Shown: positions 46,336 to 55,787, counted from the first letter of the stretch. The stretch is 64,000 nt of DNA from Mariprofundus ferrinatatus (GCF_002795825.1 NZ_CP018800.1:1612001-1676000), one strand, 5' to 3'. Notes: generated from the sequence alone by a model not told the origin. A program made the numbers and translations.

Positions 46336-46526
46336 GCAGTGGCTGGGGCTGTCCATACGAGGTGGACGGCATGTGTCGCAGGGTACCGGACAGGAAGTGT
46401 GACCCCGGCATGAAGGGGTGTACGCTTTCAGGTCGTTTCACATTCAGCAGCAGTGAAAAAAACATCTCGCGCCGACTTAAAGATAAACCTGATCAAACCG
46501 CAAAAGAGAAGAAAACCGGAAAATAG
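46332..46526 (+). CDS. small cysteine-rich protein (64 aa)
   Basis: A 64-residue protein starting at TTG 46332, overlapped with the previous stop and preceded by GAGGTGG. Four cysteines sit in the N-terminal half, in the pattern CPYEVDGMC, RKCDPGMKGC, followed by a Lys-rich tail (KDKPDQTAKEKKTGK). The pattern looks like a conserved small zinc- or Fe-binding protein of unknown function, always hard to annotate because of its size. Confidence 0.6.
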   Translation: MSSGWGCPYEVDGMCRRVPDRKCDPGMKGCTLSGRFTFSSSEKNISRRLKDKPDQTAKEKKTGK

Positions 46527-46796
46527 TTATTCGTTACTGCCGCGAACCCTCCGCCACAGCGGTCTCAGTTTCGCCTTAAAGGCATCGTAAAAGGGTCGCC
46601 CAAGAAGAAGCAGGCTTGCCGCAAAGCTCAATTCGGCAGCCACCAGCAGCGTCGTGGCAGCCACAGCGATTGTGGATGCTTCTGCATCAATCAGGAACGG
46701 CGCGACCAGCATCAATCCCCACAGCAGCCACGATATCCAGAACAGAAATAGTCCGAGACCTCGTTTGAAACCGTTCGGAGAATTACCGTCAGGCAT
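46527..46796 (-). CDS. small membrane protein with transporter-suffix-like domain
   Basis: An 89-residue protein with two membrane helices (about residues 13-35 and 42-65), resembling the standalone transporter-suffix domain (KRGLGLFLFWISWLLWGL). ATG 46796 overlaps the end of thiI and follows GGAG; the longer frame to 46919 is antisense-like extension inside thiI. Function unknown; translational coupling with thiI is likely. Confidence 0.6.
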   Translation of the reverse strand: MPDGNSPNGFKRGLGLFLFWISWLLWGLMLVAPFLIDAEASTIAVAATTLLVAAELSFAASLLLLGRPFYDAFKAKLRPLWRRVRGSNE

Positions 46797-47958
46797 CCAG
46801 CTCCCGTCCTCCATCAAAGCGGATAAGTCGGGTCGGGCACTCCAGACCCTCAACCGGTAGCAGGCTCTCGAGTTCCGCCACACGATCCCGCCTGGCGTTG
46901 GTTTCTGGATGCTTGGCAATCAGGAAGGAGCAGATGTCGCAATACTCCTCGATAGAGATTTCATAGGTCCCGATTCGGCGGCCAAGTGCGATAATCTCCT
47001 CTTTATCCCATGCAATAAGTGGTGACAGAAGCGGCAGGTCGGAGGCATCGTATATGGCGTGGATATTGGCCAGGGTCTGGCTTGCTACCTGACCGAGCGA
47101 ATCACCGGTAACCAGTGCCTGCCCCTTCTCCTGGTGAGCAATCTTGGCTGCCGAACGAATCATCTGCCGCTTGTAGATAATCATACGATACTCGGCTGGC
47201 ACATGGGCAATGGCATGGCGCTGAAATTCTTCCAGATCGATCAGATAGAGTTTCACACGACCCTGATAGAGGGATATCTGACGCGCAAGGTCCCTGATCT
47301 TAACAAAATCACGGTTGATTGTGCTGTTGTAGAGGTGCACCAGCACCACCTCCATACCACGCTTGATCATGGAGTAGGCAGCAACCGGCGAATCAATGCC
47401 GCCGGAGAAGAGCACGACTCCACGTCCAGATGAACCAACCGGCAGTCCGCCGATACCTATAATCTTGCGGGTATAGATATAGGCGGAGTTCTTCGCCACC
47501 TCAACACGTATATCGATCTCGGGGTTATTCAGGTTCACGGCCAGATTGAGCTGGTTCTTCAGAAAACCGCCGACCTCGAAATTGAGCTGAGGTGATGTGA
47601 ATTGAAACTGTTTATTGCTGCGCCTGCTGGTGACCCGGAATGGTCTGCCTGCAACATCGGGCCCGAAATCAGCAACCACCGCCTCTTTCGCCTTATTCTG
47701 TATTGCCTCAAGATCGAGGGCACACTCATGGGCGACAGAGAAATTACGGATACCGGGAATCAGGGCAAGCAGATCGAGCAACTCATCGCTGACCGACACA
47801 ACATCGGCGGTCATACGGCCATACTCGCGATAGAAGCCACCGCGTTTGAGCACCGGCTCAATCACCCGCTTGATATTCTGCGCCATACGGCGCTCAAAGA
47901 TGGAGCGATTCTTCCCTTTTAAAGAGAGCTCTCCGAAATGAAACAGTAATTTTGGCAT
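46789..47958 (-). CDS. thiI: tRNA 4-thiouridine / thiamine sulfurtransferase ThiI
   Basis: A 389-residue enzyme that adenylates tRNA U8 for thiolation to 4-thiouridine and can supply sulfur to thiazole synthesis. The NFLD/THUMP region (HFGELSLKGKNRSIFERRM) is followed by the PP-loop FSGGIDSPVAAYSMIKRG and the CDICSF segment. No C-terminal rhodanese domain is attached, so it matches the shorter, non-E. coli architecture and would need another sulfur donor. A G-rich run on the plus strand (AGGGAGGG, upstream) places a C-rich segment in its mRNA leader. Confidence 0.92.
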   Translation of the reverse strand: MPKLLFHFGELSLKGKNRSIFERRMAQNIKRVIEPVLKRGGFYREYGRMTADVVSVSDELLDLLALIPGIRNFSVAHECALDLEAIQNKAKEAVVADFGPDVAGRPFRVTSRRSNKQFQFTSPQLNFEVGGFLKNQLNLAVNLNNPEIDIRVEVAKNSAYIYTRKIIGIGGLPVGSSGRGVVLFSGGIDSPVAAYSMIKRGMEVVLVHLYNSTINRDFVKIRDLARQISLYQGRVKLYLIDLEEFQRHAIAHVPAEYRMIIYKRQMIRSAAKIAHQEKGQALVTGDSLGQVASQTLANIHAIYDASDLPLLSPLIAWDKEEIIALGRRIGTYEISIEEYCDICSFLIAKHPETNARRDRVAELESLLPVEGLECPTRLIRFDGGRELDA

Positions 47959-48192
47959 AGTGCGGCAATCTAACTCCAGATCAAGGAAGTTGCAGTGTTT
48001 TAGATCATTCAGCGTTTATATTCTGATCTTTCGAGCTGTTAAAACAAACGGAGGGAGGGATCAGCCTTTTCCACCATTATGCTTTCGACCATTCTCAGAG
48101 TAATATTCTTCAGTCAGAAGCAAACAACAGGCGTTTGAAGCCAGCCCCTTCCTGCGCTAGCCTTACTTCTCTGATATAGGCTAGGGGCCGGA
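47959..48192. other. divergent thiI / hybrid kinase intergenic region
   Basis: This 234-base gap holds no protein frame. On the minus strand (thiI leader) CTGATC and GATCAG could pair around a loop containing CCTCCCTCC (about 48018-48057), a weaker echo of the C-rich loops elsewhere. Nothing else is evident. A possible -10 (GATATAGG) lies about 20 bases before the kinase start. Confidence 0.35.
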
Positions 48193-50964
48193 ATGGAAAT
48201 ATTGGGAACATATAACTGGCTGCTGGTCGTTGTCTCTGTTATGGCGGCAATGGGCGCCTCGTTTGTCGCCCTCGCGACTGTTCCCCGTATCTACGCCTCA
48301 AGTTCCAACAAACAGTCGCTGGCATGGGTGGCCACATTCGGCCTGAGTCTCGGTGCAGGCATCTGGACCATGCACTTTATTGCCATTCTTGCATTGCAGA
48401 TGCCGATTCCGGTGCAGTTCGATATCGCACTTACCGCTATGTCTCTGCTGCTGGCAGTCGTGGTCAGCGCCATTGCCATCTATCCTCTTCACTCAGGTGT
48501 CGGGCTGAGTCCATCTTCCCCGACAACCTATCTGATCGGAACGGTCATGGGACTTGGAATTGCGGGCATGCACTACTCCGGCATGGCTGCCATACGGTTG
48601 AATGCGACCATGCACCACGATCATTCCATCGTTATTTTGGCTATTGTGATCGCCATTGTCGCCTCAACCGCCGCCCTCTTGATTGCCAACAGGCTGCGTG
48701 ACAGCCGCATCTTCAGCCAGCTTGGCACCAAATCAGCGGCGGCCGTTGTGATGGGTACTGCAGTATCAGCCATGCACTACACTGCCATGGAGGGCATGAC
48801 TTTCTTTGAGCGTGCAGAAAAGCTTCACTTTGAAGCAACGATTGATCCGCTGATCCTGGCAATATTCATCCTGATCGTCGCATTTCTGGTTCAGGGCACC
48901 ATCATTATCATTGCCCTTTTCGACGAGGCCTATTCGATCTCGGAAAAAGCTGCCGTTGCGATGAAGCAGCGTGCAGATATCAACCACTCCCTCTCTAAAA
49001 TTCTATCGCTTGCACTGGAAAACCTCACTCTTTCCGAAACACTCGACAAAGTTCTGGATGAGATTCTGGAGATTGAATGGCTGGCTCTGGATAAAAAAGG
49101 AAGCATCTTTCTTGCCGATGACAAAAAATCGGAATTAACGATGATAGCTAAACGCAACCTCGGAGATCAGCTGCTTAGCCTCTGTTCAAGCGTGGAGTAC
49201 GGCCGCTGTCTCTGCGGCATGGCTGCCGAACAGAAGGCGCTGATCTTCAAGCCATCCCTGGATGCCGAGCACACCACACGTACGCATGAGATGGAAAACC
49301 ATGGCCATTACTGTGTTCCGATTCTCAGGCCCGCAGGGCTGCTTGGTGTAATCAATCTCTATGTACAACCCGGCCACAAACCCAATGAGGAAGAATCGAC
49401 ATTCCTGACTGCAGTTGCCGATGCGATTGCCAATATCATCCAGAATAAACAGCTGGAGAGTCAGGCTGATAAGATTTTCAAAGCCATTGACCAAGCTGGT
49501 GAAGCAGTCCTGATTACTGACTACGATGGCGTCATTGAATACGTTAATCAGGCATTTTGCTCCAATACAGGCTATAGCGAAGATGAGGTGATCGGCAAAA
49601 CCCCGGCCCTGCTTAACAGCGGGAATCAGGATGATGAATTTTACGAGAATATGTGGAAAACGATCAAATCCGGAGAGGTATGGCAGGGCGAAATCATCGA
49701 AAAACGTAAGGATGGCAGCTTCTACCCTGCAATGCTGACCATATCTCCGATCCGCAACAACAGTGGAGAGATCACCCATTTCGTCGGCATTCATGAAGAC
49801 CTTAGTGAGCATAAAACACTGGAGGCACAGTTCCGTCAGGCGCAGAAAATGGAGGCGCTTGGAACCCTGGTTGGTGGCATCGCCCATGACTTCAATAACA
49901 TGCTGGCAGGTATGATCGGCAACCTGTTCATGGTGAAAAAGAAGATGCATGGCATGCCTGAAATGAAGGAGAAAATTGAGGATGTTGAGAAGGTGGGCTT
50001 TCAGGCTGCCGAGATGATCAAACAGATGATGGTTTTTGCCCGCAGTGAAGAGGTGGAAATGAGTCCGATTTCACTCACCAGCTTTATCAAAGAGGCATTC
50101 AAGCTGCATCAGATTGTGATTCCTGAGAATATCAAACTGAATAAACAGATCAGCTCGCATGAGATGGTCATTGTTGCCAATCCGACCCAGCTTCAGCAGC
50201 TTATTCTGAACCTCTTCGGCAATGCCGTGGATGCAGTCAGGAAGGTCAAAGATCCCGCCATCAGCTTTCAGATTGAACAGATTGAGGCCGATCAGTCATT
50301 CTGTACAAAACATCTGGATGCCAAAGTGGGACGATACGCTCATATTTTGCTGTGCGACAACGGCCAAGGCATTAAAAAAGCCCATCTTGATCGTATCTTT
50401 GACCCCTTCTTTACAACCAAGGAGGTAGGAAAAGGCACCGGCCTCGGCCTCTCAATGTCGATGAGCATCGTCAAATCCCACCACGGTTTTATCGAGGTAA
50501 AAAGCAATCCCGGCTTTGGAACTGAGTTCCATATCTATCTCCCCCTTTCCGATGAAAAAGAGGTCGCCAGAAAGATTGGCATCTCGTCAAAAGCTGCAGA
50601 GGGTCACGGCGAAATCATCCTGGTTGTTGATGATGACAGCCATCTGCGTCACACAACAGCAGAAGCGCTCGAAATGCTGGGCTATAAAACCATGATGGCA
50701 GAAAACGGCAGAGAGGCTGTGGAGCTCTGCAAGTCAATTAAAGTTGATCTGATTCTTCTGGATGTCGTGATGCCCGAAGTCGGAGGCCCCGATGCTGCCC
50801 GGGAGATTCTGGCAAGAGACCCCATGGCAAAAATCATCTTTGCAACAGGTTACGACAAAGCTGACTCGCTACAGTCATTGCAAGGCATTGAATCGATACC
50901 TGTCCTCTCCAAACCATTTAGAATTCAAGAGCTAAGCAGCACAATCCGCTTACTGCTGGATTAA
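48193..50964 (+). CDS. MHYT-domain hybrid histidine kinase
   Basis: A 923-residue membrane hybrid kinase. Residues 1 to about 250 are the seven-helix MHYT sensor, with motif copies MHF.A, MHYSGM and MHYTAM; the domain has been proposed to bind copper and sense O2, CO or NO. A GAF domain lies at about 270-420, PAS/PAC at about 435-545, and HisKA with H565 in GGIAHDFNNMLAG. HATPase_c follows with a GTGLGLSMSMSIVKSHHG glycine box, then a receiver with D857 (LLDVVMPEVGG). No separate output regulator is adjacent, so signalling likely continues through an unlinked Hpt or regulator. GGGGCCGGA precedes the ATG. Confidence 0.92.
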   Translation: MEILGTYNWLLVVVSVMAAMGASFVALATVPRIYASSSNKQSLAWVATFGLSLGAGIWTMHFIAILALQMPIPVQFDIALTAMSLLLAVVVSAIAIYPLHSGVGLSPSSPTTYLIGTVMGLGIAGMHYSGMAAIRLNATMHHDHSIVILAIVIAIVASTAALLIANRLRDSRIFSQLGTKSAAAVVMGTAVSAMHYTAMEGMTFFERAEKLHFEATIDPLILAIFILIVAFLVQGTIIIIALFDEAYSISEKAAVAMKQRADINHSLSKILSLALENLTLSETLDKVLDEILEIEWLALDKKGSIFLADDKKSELTMIAKRNLGDQLLSLCSSVEYGRCLCGMAAEQKALIFKPSLDAEHTTRTHEMENHGHYCVPILRPAGLLGVINLYVQPGHKPNEEESTFLTAVADAIANIIQNKQLESQADKIFKAIDQAGEAVLITDYDGVIEYVNQAFCSNTGYSEDEVIGKTPALLNSGNQDDEFYENMWKTIKSGEVWQGEIIEKRKDGSFYPAMLTISPIRNNSGEITHFVGIHEDLSEHKTLEAQFRQAQKMEALGTLVGGIAHDFNNMLAGMIGNLFMVKKKMHGMPEMKEKIEDVEKVGFQAAEMIKQMMVFARSEEVEMSPISLTSFIKEAFKLHQIVIPENIKLNKQISSHEMVIVANPTQLQQLILNLFGNAVDAVRKVKDPAISFQIEQIEADQSFCTKHLDAKVGRYAHILLCDNGQGIKKAHLDRIFDPFFTTKEVGKGTGLGLSMSMSIVKSHHGFIEVKSNPGFGTEFHIYLPLSDEKEVARKIGISSKAAEGHGEIILVVDDDSHLRHTTAEALEMLGYKTMMAENGREAVELCKSIKVDLILLDVVMPEVGGPDAAREILARDPMAKIIFATGYDKADSLQSLQGIESIPVLSKPFRIQELSSTIRLLLD

Positions 50965-50976
50965 CCTGAGCGCACC

Positions 50977-52896
50977 TTAAGCTGCCAGCATCTCCTGCTT
51001 GGCTTCCAGCTCTTCCCATCGGCCATAGGCTGCTTCAAGCCCTGCTTCCAGCTCCTGCAGGCGTAGCTGATCCTTCTGGAAAGCCTCGGGATCAGTAGTG
51101 AAATAGTCAGGATCACAGAAATGAGCCTCGATCTCCCCCTTCTCCATCTCCATCAATTCAATATCCTGCGGCAGCTGATCCAGTTCACGCTGCTCTTTGT
51201 AGGAAAGCTTGGTCGCCTTTTTCACCGGTTTGGGCGCGCTCTGGGCAGGCGCCCGCTTTTTCTCTTGCTCTGTCTGCAGCTGCGCCTTTTCCTGCTGTCG
51301 AATCTTCCACGCCTGGTAATCGGAATAACCGCCCTCGATCGGAACGATCACGCCATCTCCCTCAAAGGCGAGTACACGCGAGGCGACCCGATCCATAAAA
51401 GCGCGATCATGCGAAACAAGAATCACGGTGCCTTCATAATCGGCCAATGCTTTTTCCAGTACGGCAAGTGTGCCGATATCGAGATCATTCGTCGGCTCAT
51501 CAAGAACAAGAACATTTGCAGGCTCCAGCAGCAGCTTTGCCAGCATCAATCGCCCCCGCTCACCGCCTGAAAGCGCCGCCACACGTGTGTTCATACGCTC
51601 CTTGTCGAAGAGAAAATCCTGCAGATAGCTGACAATGTGGCGCGGCTCGTGTCCGCCGATATGCACATAGTTGCCGCCCTGCGGCAGCAGTACATCCTTT
51701 AGTTTTATATCCGCATTCAATTCACGCATCTGGGTAAGGAATGCAGGGGCAAGGCGAACACCGTGGCGCACCCTGCCTGAATCGGGGGCCAGCTCTCCAA
51801 GCAGAATATTGAGCAGGGTCGTTTTACCGATACCGTTGGGGCCAATCAGCCCCACCCGATCGCCCGCCATGATCTTGTGGCTGAACTTTTGGCAGATCAC
51901 GGTCTCGTCAAATGCGTGCGAAACCTCGATAGCCTCCATCAGCATCTTACCGGGTTTAATGCCGGATGAGACGCGCAGGTCCACATCACCGCCACGAAGC
52001 CTTCGACTCGCCCGCTGCCTCCTCAAATCCTCCAGCGCCCGTGCTCTCCCCTCGTTCCTGGTACGCCGGGCAGGAATCCCCTGTCTGATCCAGCGCTCCT
52101 CTCCGGCCAGAAGTTTGTCGAATTTACGAAACCGGCTCTCCTCCATCGCCAGCAACTCGGACTTCTTCTCCAGATATTCTGCATAGGAACAGGGAAAATG
52201 GGTCAGGTGACCACGATCCAGTTCGATAATCTCCTCAGCCACGGCATCAAGGAAGTAGCGATCATGGGTGATAAACAGTACCGATCCCGGAAAAGAGGCA
52301 ACGAACTCCTCCAGCCATTCGATTGACTCAATATCAAGATGGTTAGTCGGCTCATCAAGCAGCAGCACATCGGGCTCTGCCACCACGGCACGAGCCAGCG
52401 CCACCCTGCGCAACCAGCCACCGGAGAGTTCACCCACATCGCGATCTGCCTGCAGCTTAAGCTTCGATATTGCCGTCTCGATTCGCGTATGCAGCTTCCA
52501 GGCTCCGCTGTGTTCAAGCTCCTCCTGCAGGCGTTCCACCTCTTTCAGCATGGCATCCGAGCTGTCATTTTCCAGCTTCTTAAGTGCATCGTGATAGGAC
52601 TCCAGACTCTTCGCCACGTTACCGAGCCCGTCGGCCACCACATGAAAAACAGTAACCCCTGCATCGAAGTGAGGTGCCTGCGGCAGATAGGCTACCCTTG
52701 TTCCCGATCGCAGTGTCACCTCGCCGCTATCCGCTTCGATCAAGCCGGCCATAATCTTGAGCAGTGTGGATTTTCCCTCGCCATTGCGGCCGATAAGACC
52801 GATACGCACACCGCGTCCGATAGCGAGATTCACGTCATCGAGAAGCACCTGCGGGCCGAACGCTTTGTCGAGATGGTTGAGGGTCATTAGTGGCAT
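50977..52896 (-). CDS. uup: ABC-F ATPase, Uup-type
   Basis: A 639-residue soluble ABC-F protein with two ATPase domains. N-domain: Walker A GRNGEGKST, signature LSGGWLRRVALARA, Walker B LLLDEPTNHLD. Second domain: GPNGIGKTT, signature LSGGERGRLMLAK, Walker B VLDEPTNDLD. A C-terminal coiled coil of about 80 residues follows a Lys-rich linker (QEKKRAPAQSAPKPVKKATKLSYKEQRELDQLP), as in Uup. Such proteins act on the ribosome; Uup also affects ribosome assembly and transposon precise excision. ATG 52896 (MPLMTLNHLDKAFG) is chosen by homology to Uup; no strong ribosome binding site is visible. Confidence 0.92.
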   Translation of the reverse strand: MPLMTLNHLDKAFGPQVLLDDVNLAIGRGVRIGLIGRNGEGKSTLLKIMAGLIEADSGEVTLRSGTRVAYLPQAPHFDAGVTVFHVVADGLGNVAKSLESYHDALKKLENDSSDAMLKEVERLQEELEHSGAWKLHTRIETAISKLKLQADRDVGELSGGWLRRVALARAVVAEPDVLLLDEPTNHLDIESIEWLEEFVASFPGSVLFITHDRYFLDAVAEEIIELDRGHLTHFPCSYAEYLEKKSELLAMEESRFRKFDKLLAGEERWIRQGIPARRTRNEGRARALEDLRRQRASRRLRGGDVDLRVSSGIKPGKMLMEAIEVSHAFDETVICQKFSHKIMAGDRVGLIGPNGIGKTTLLNILLGELAPDSGRVRHGVRLAPAFLTQMRELNADIKLKDVLLPQGGNYVHIGGHEPRHIVSYLQDFLFDKERMNTRVAALSGGERGRLMLAKLLLEPANVLVLDEPTNDLDIGTLAVLEKALADYEGTVILVSHDRAFMDRVASRVLAFEGDGVIVPIEGGYSDYQAWKIRQQEKAQLQTEQEKKRAPAQSAPKPVKKATKLSYKEQRELDQLPQDIELMEMEKGEIEAHFCDPDYFTTDPEAFQKDQLRLQELEAGLEAAYGRWEELEAKQEMLAA

Positions 52897-52925
52897 GGGC
52901 GCATAATAGCCGTTAAACAGCAAAA

Positions 52926-52953
52926 GAAACGCCCTGCATTTACAGGGCGTTTC
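52926..52953 (-). terminator. terminator of the cpxP-like gene
   Basis: A perfect 11-pair stem GAAACGCCCTG / CAGGGCGTTTC is followed on the minus strand by TTTTG. It lies about 40 bases after the cpxP-like stop. Confidence 0.85.
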
Positions 52954-52990
52954 ATCAGTGCCTGAGCCAGTTCATTCAGCAGACACGATT

Positions 52991-53494
52991 TTATTTGCAG
53001 TGACCCCGGCCTTCGCCTCCCGATCCGTCAGCAAAGCGTTTTCCTTTGCGATCCATTTTCATCTGTCTGGCTTTCTCTTGCTGCTCGGGTGTCAGCATCG
53101 CATGCACTTCGGCACGCACTTCGCTTCTGTGGATCACCATCTGCCGGGTAAGCTCCGCTTTTTCACTGGCAAGCCTTGCCACCTGTTTGCTGTAATCCTT
53201 GGCTGAAGGGTCAAGGCTGCGCAGTGCCTGGCGGTTTTTGTGCATGGCATCATGCAGTGCTCTCCCTTCAGCTCTGTTTTCTTCGTGAATCTGTTTGAAC
53301 TGGTTGCGCTGGCTATCACTCAGATCCAGTTTCTCAGCCATTCTCTCGACGCGGCGCTCCATGCTCTTTTCACCACCGGGTCCGCCAAACGCGTAGGCCA
53401 TATTGGCACCCGCGACAAACAGCGCCGATGCAACCACAAAGAAGACGACAGTTCTCAATCCGTTTTCTCGTTTCATTACCTTTTGCTCGTTCAT
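52991..53494 (-). CDS. Spy/CpxP family periplasmic protein
   Basis: A 167-residue helical periplasmic protein. A signal peptide (about residues 15-35, VVFFVVASALFVAGANMAYA) is followed by the LTxxQ-type repeats of Spy/CpxP: KLDLSDSQRNQFKQIHEE and MLTPEQQEKARQM. CpxP binds misfolded pilins and restrains CpxA; Spy is an ATP-independent chaperone. AAGGAG precedes ATG 53494 (MNEQKV). It is divergent from the response regulator/kinase pair, exactly as in the E. coli cpxP-cpxRA locus, which supports a shared role despite low sequence identity. Confidence 0.82.
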   Translation of the reverse strand: MNEQKVMKRENGLRTVVFFVVASALFVAGANMAYAFGGPGGEKSMERRVERMAEKLDLSDSQRNQFKQIHEENRAEGRALHDAMHKNRQALRSLDPSAKDYSKQVARLASEKAELTRQMVIHRSEVRAEVHAMLTPEQQEKARQMKMDRKGKRFADGSGGEGRGHCK

Positions 53495-53654
53495 TATATG
53501 CTCCTTGGTCAATTCACTACGCTCTCCGGCGCATGACGAATGGTGATCCTCTGCATGCAAAGTTGGGCATTGCTTGTGCAAAAGATATGCAAATCAATGT
53601 AAAGGAAGCGTAAAAGCAGCTTCCCGAACCCTTTTTTCGTGGCAATATGGCGAC

Positions 53655-54338
53655 ATGGCTATTCTGATGATCGATGACGATGTTGAACTCTGTGAACTGA
53701 TGCAGCGCTTTCTTGCCGGTGAAGGTTTTGAACTGGCTTGCGCCCATGATGGTGAGGCCGGACTGGAGCAGGTCAGGGCCAACGATTTCGAATTGCTGAT
53801 TCTCGATATCATGATGCCGGTAAAAAACGGCATGGATGTATTGCGCGAGCTGCGCGGTTTCAGCCAGGTGCCGGTGATCATGCTGACGGCGCGTGGCGAA
53901 GAGATGGATCGCATCATCGGCCTTGAACTCGGGGCAGACGATTACCTGCCCAAGCCGTGCAATCCACGCGAACTGGCAGCCAGAATCCGGGCCATCCTCC
54001 GCAGAAGCGAAATGCCGGAGCAACAGAAACCGAATGCAGAGAAGTCTTTTGGCAGCATTACATGGCAGCCGCAATCGCGCACAATTTCCGAACGGGAGCA
54101 ACCGCTTGATCTAACCGCCACCGAATACAATATCCTGGCAGCCCTCATGGAAAAGGCTGGCGAAGTGGTCGACAAACAGGCATTGAGCAAGGCGGCACTC
54201 GGTAAACACTATGGTCCATTCGACCGTACGCTGGATGTGCACATCGGTCACCTGCGCAAAAAACTTTCACCGCTTGGCAATGATGAACCGCGCATCAAAA
54301 CCGTACGCGGTGTCGGCTGGCTGTTCGTACCGGAATAA
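53655..54338 (+). CDS. OmpR-family response regulator, CpxR-like
   Basis: A 227-residue regulator. Receiver: ILMIDDDVELCELMQRFL, phospho-acceptor D51 in LLILDIMMPVKNG, threonine in MLTARGEEMD and lysine in DDYLPKP. The C-terminal winged helix (about 135-225) shows LDLTATEYNILAALMEKAGEVV and HIGHLRKKLSPLGNDEPRIKTVRGVGWLF. ATG 53655 is used; the frame extends upstream without a better site. The stop is three bases before the kinase gene. The divergent cpxP-like gene is the expected autoregulated target. Confidence 0.9.
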   Translation: MAILMIDDDVELCELMQRFLAGEGFELACAHDGEAGLEQVRANDFELLILDIMMPVKNGMDVLRELRGFSQVPVIMLTARGEEMDRIIGLELGADDYLPKPCNPRELAARIRAILRRSEMPEQQKPNAEKSFGSITWQPQSRTISEREQPLDLTATEYNILAALMEKAGEVVDKQALSKAALGKHYGPFDRTLDVHIGHLRKKLSPLGNDEPRIKTVRGVGWLFVPE

Positions 54339-54341
54339 GCA

Positions 54342-55715
54342 GTGCGCATCTTCACAAAAGTTTTCCTTCTGCTTATGGCAACACTGCTTGTCACTGCCGG
54401 CCTCTCCAGCTGGCTTGGCGAGAAGTGGCGCTCGGAGAGCATCATCATTGAATCACGCGTCTCCCAACTCACCTCTCTTGGAAAAGTCGCTGTCGAGATT
54501 TACGAGCTTGAAGGCAGAGAGGGTTACCGGCAATGGTTTCGCCAGAACATGCGCAGCAAGAATGCCTACGGCAGGCTTCTGGAGAGTGATGGAGCCTTAC
54601 TTGGCGGTTTCGGCCAGGGAAGGCATGTCAGACCGTTGCCTGAACATCTGTCTGAGCTGCTGGATCAGGCTAAAGCTGAAGGCAGCCAAATCACCCTGAT
54701 CCGCCCCCCCATGCTGGCTGTTGCGCTGCCTCTGTCGGGTCAGCAAGGCAGTTATTTCTGGGTGGCAAGCACGCTTCTCTCAGATGATGAGATGCGGGAG
54801 AGCGGCGGCACCATGCGGCTTCTGCAACTTCTTGTTGCACTGCTCACCATTGCTGCAGTCAGCACTATTCTTACACGCATGCTAACCCGACCCATTAAAA
54901 GCCTGCAGCACACAACCGAACGGCTTGGTGAAGGTGAACTTGATAGACGCGTGGAGAGTGCCGTTACTGGCAGAACCGACGAACTGGGAGAGCTGGGCAG
55001 AAGCATCAACAGCACAACCGATCAGCTTGTTCAACTGCTCGCGAGCCATAAACAGCTCCTGCGCGACATATCGCACGAACTTCGCTCTCCACTGGCACGC
55101 CTGCAAGTGGCACTGCAGCTGGCAAGAAATTCCGCTTCTGAAAGCACGAACGAAGAGTTGGATCGTATTGAAAAAGAGGCAGAGCTACTGAACGAACTGA
55201 TCGGAGAAGTACTTACACTAGCCCGGATCGAGCAGGGTGGCGTAGAAATTCAGAGACAGCCCCTCAATCTGAACGAGATTGTTAATGCGGTGGTTGCCGA
55301 TGCGGTTTTTGAGGCGGAAGCGGAAGATAAATCCATTCTGTTTACTGAGCAGGCGCCAGGTCGCATTACAGGCGACCGCTTATGGATCACGCGTGCGCTC
55401 GACAATGTGATTCGAAATGCCATCAGGCATACACCTGCCGGAAATGGTGTCGAAGTTTCGCTGGTTACATCCGGAGATAATGCAGTAATCGAGATCCGGG
55501 ACCATGGTGATGGTGTGGATGAATCGATTCTTCTGAAACTGTTCGAGCCATTTGTGCGCGGCTCCGAAGCCCGCGAGCGCCATCAGCGCGCTTCCGGTTA
55601 CGGCTTGGGGCTGGCGATTGCCAGAAATGCTATCGAACTGCATGGTGGTACGATCACAGCCGCCAACCATGTTGATGGAGGACTTTGCGTCACCATCACG
55701 CTTCCGAAACTGTAA
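54342..55715 (+). CDS. sensor histidine kinase, CpxA-like
   Basis: A 457-residue inner-membrane kinase. It has two membrane helices (about residues 5-25 and 165-185) bracketing a periplasmic domain of about 140 residues, then HAMP. The phospho-acceptor is H245 in RDISHELRSPLARLQVALQ, followed by HATPase_c (DNVIRNAIRHTPAGNGV, DHGDGV, GYGLGLAIARNAIELHGG). The arrangement and H-box fit the CpxA/PfeS-type group. The start is GTG 54342. Together with the divergent CpxP-like protein it forms an envelope-stress unit sensing misfolded periplasmic proteins (inference from synteny). Confidence 0.88.
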   Translation: MRIFTKVFLLLMATLLVTAGLSSWLGEKWRSESIIIESRVSQLTSLGKVAVEIYELEGREGYRQWFRQNMRSKNAYGRLLESDGALLGGFGQGRHVRPLPEHLSELLDQAKAEGSQITLIRPPMLAVALPLSGQQGSYFWVASTLLSDDEMRESGGTMRLLQLLVALLTIAAVSTILTRMLTRPIKSLQHTTERLGEGELDRRVESAVTGRTDELGELGRSINSTTDQLVQLLASHKQLLRDISHELRSPLARLQVALQLARNSASESTNEELDRIEKEAELLNELIGEVLTLARIEQGGVEIQRQPLNLNEIVNAVVADAVFEAEAEDKSILFTEQAPGRITGDRLWITRALDNVIRNAIRHTPAGNGVEVSLVTSGDNAVIEIRDHGDGVDESILLKLFEPFVRGSEARERHQRASGYGLGLAIARNAIELHGGTITAANHVDGGLCVTITLPKL

Positions 55716-55759
55716 AACTGAAATGCCTGCAACTGTTAAACAGCCAGGGGCATATTATT

Positions 55760-55787
55760 AATAAAGGAGGCCGAAGCCCCCTCTATT
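55760..55787. terminator. probable terminator between the cpxA-like gene and valS
   Basis: A 12-position stem AATAAAGGAGGC / GCCCCCTCTATT with two mismatches and a CGAA loop lies between the convergent genes. The U-run is poor in either direction. Confidence 0.45.
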
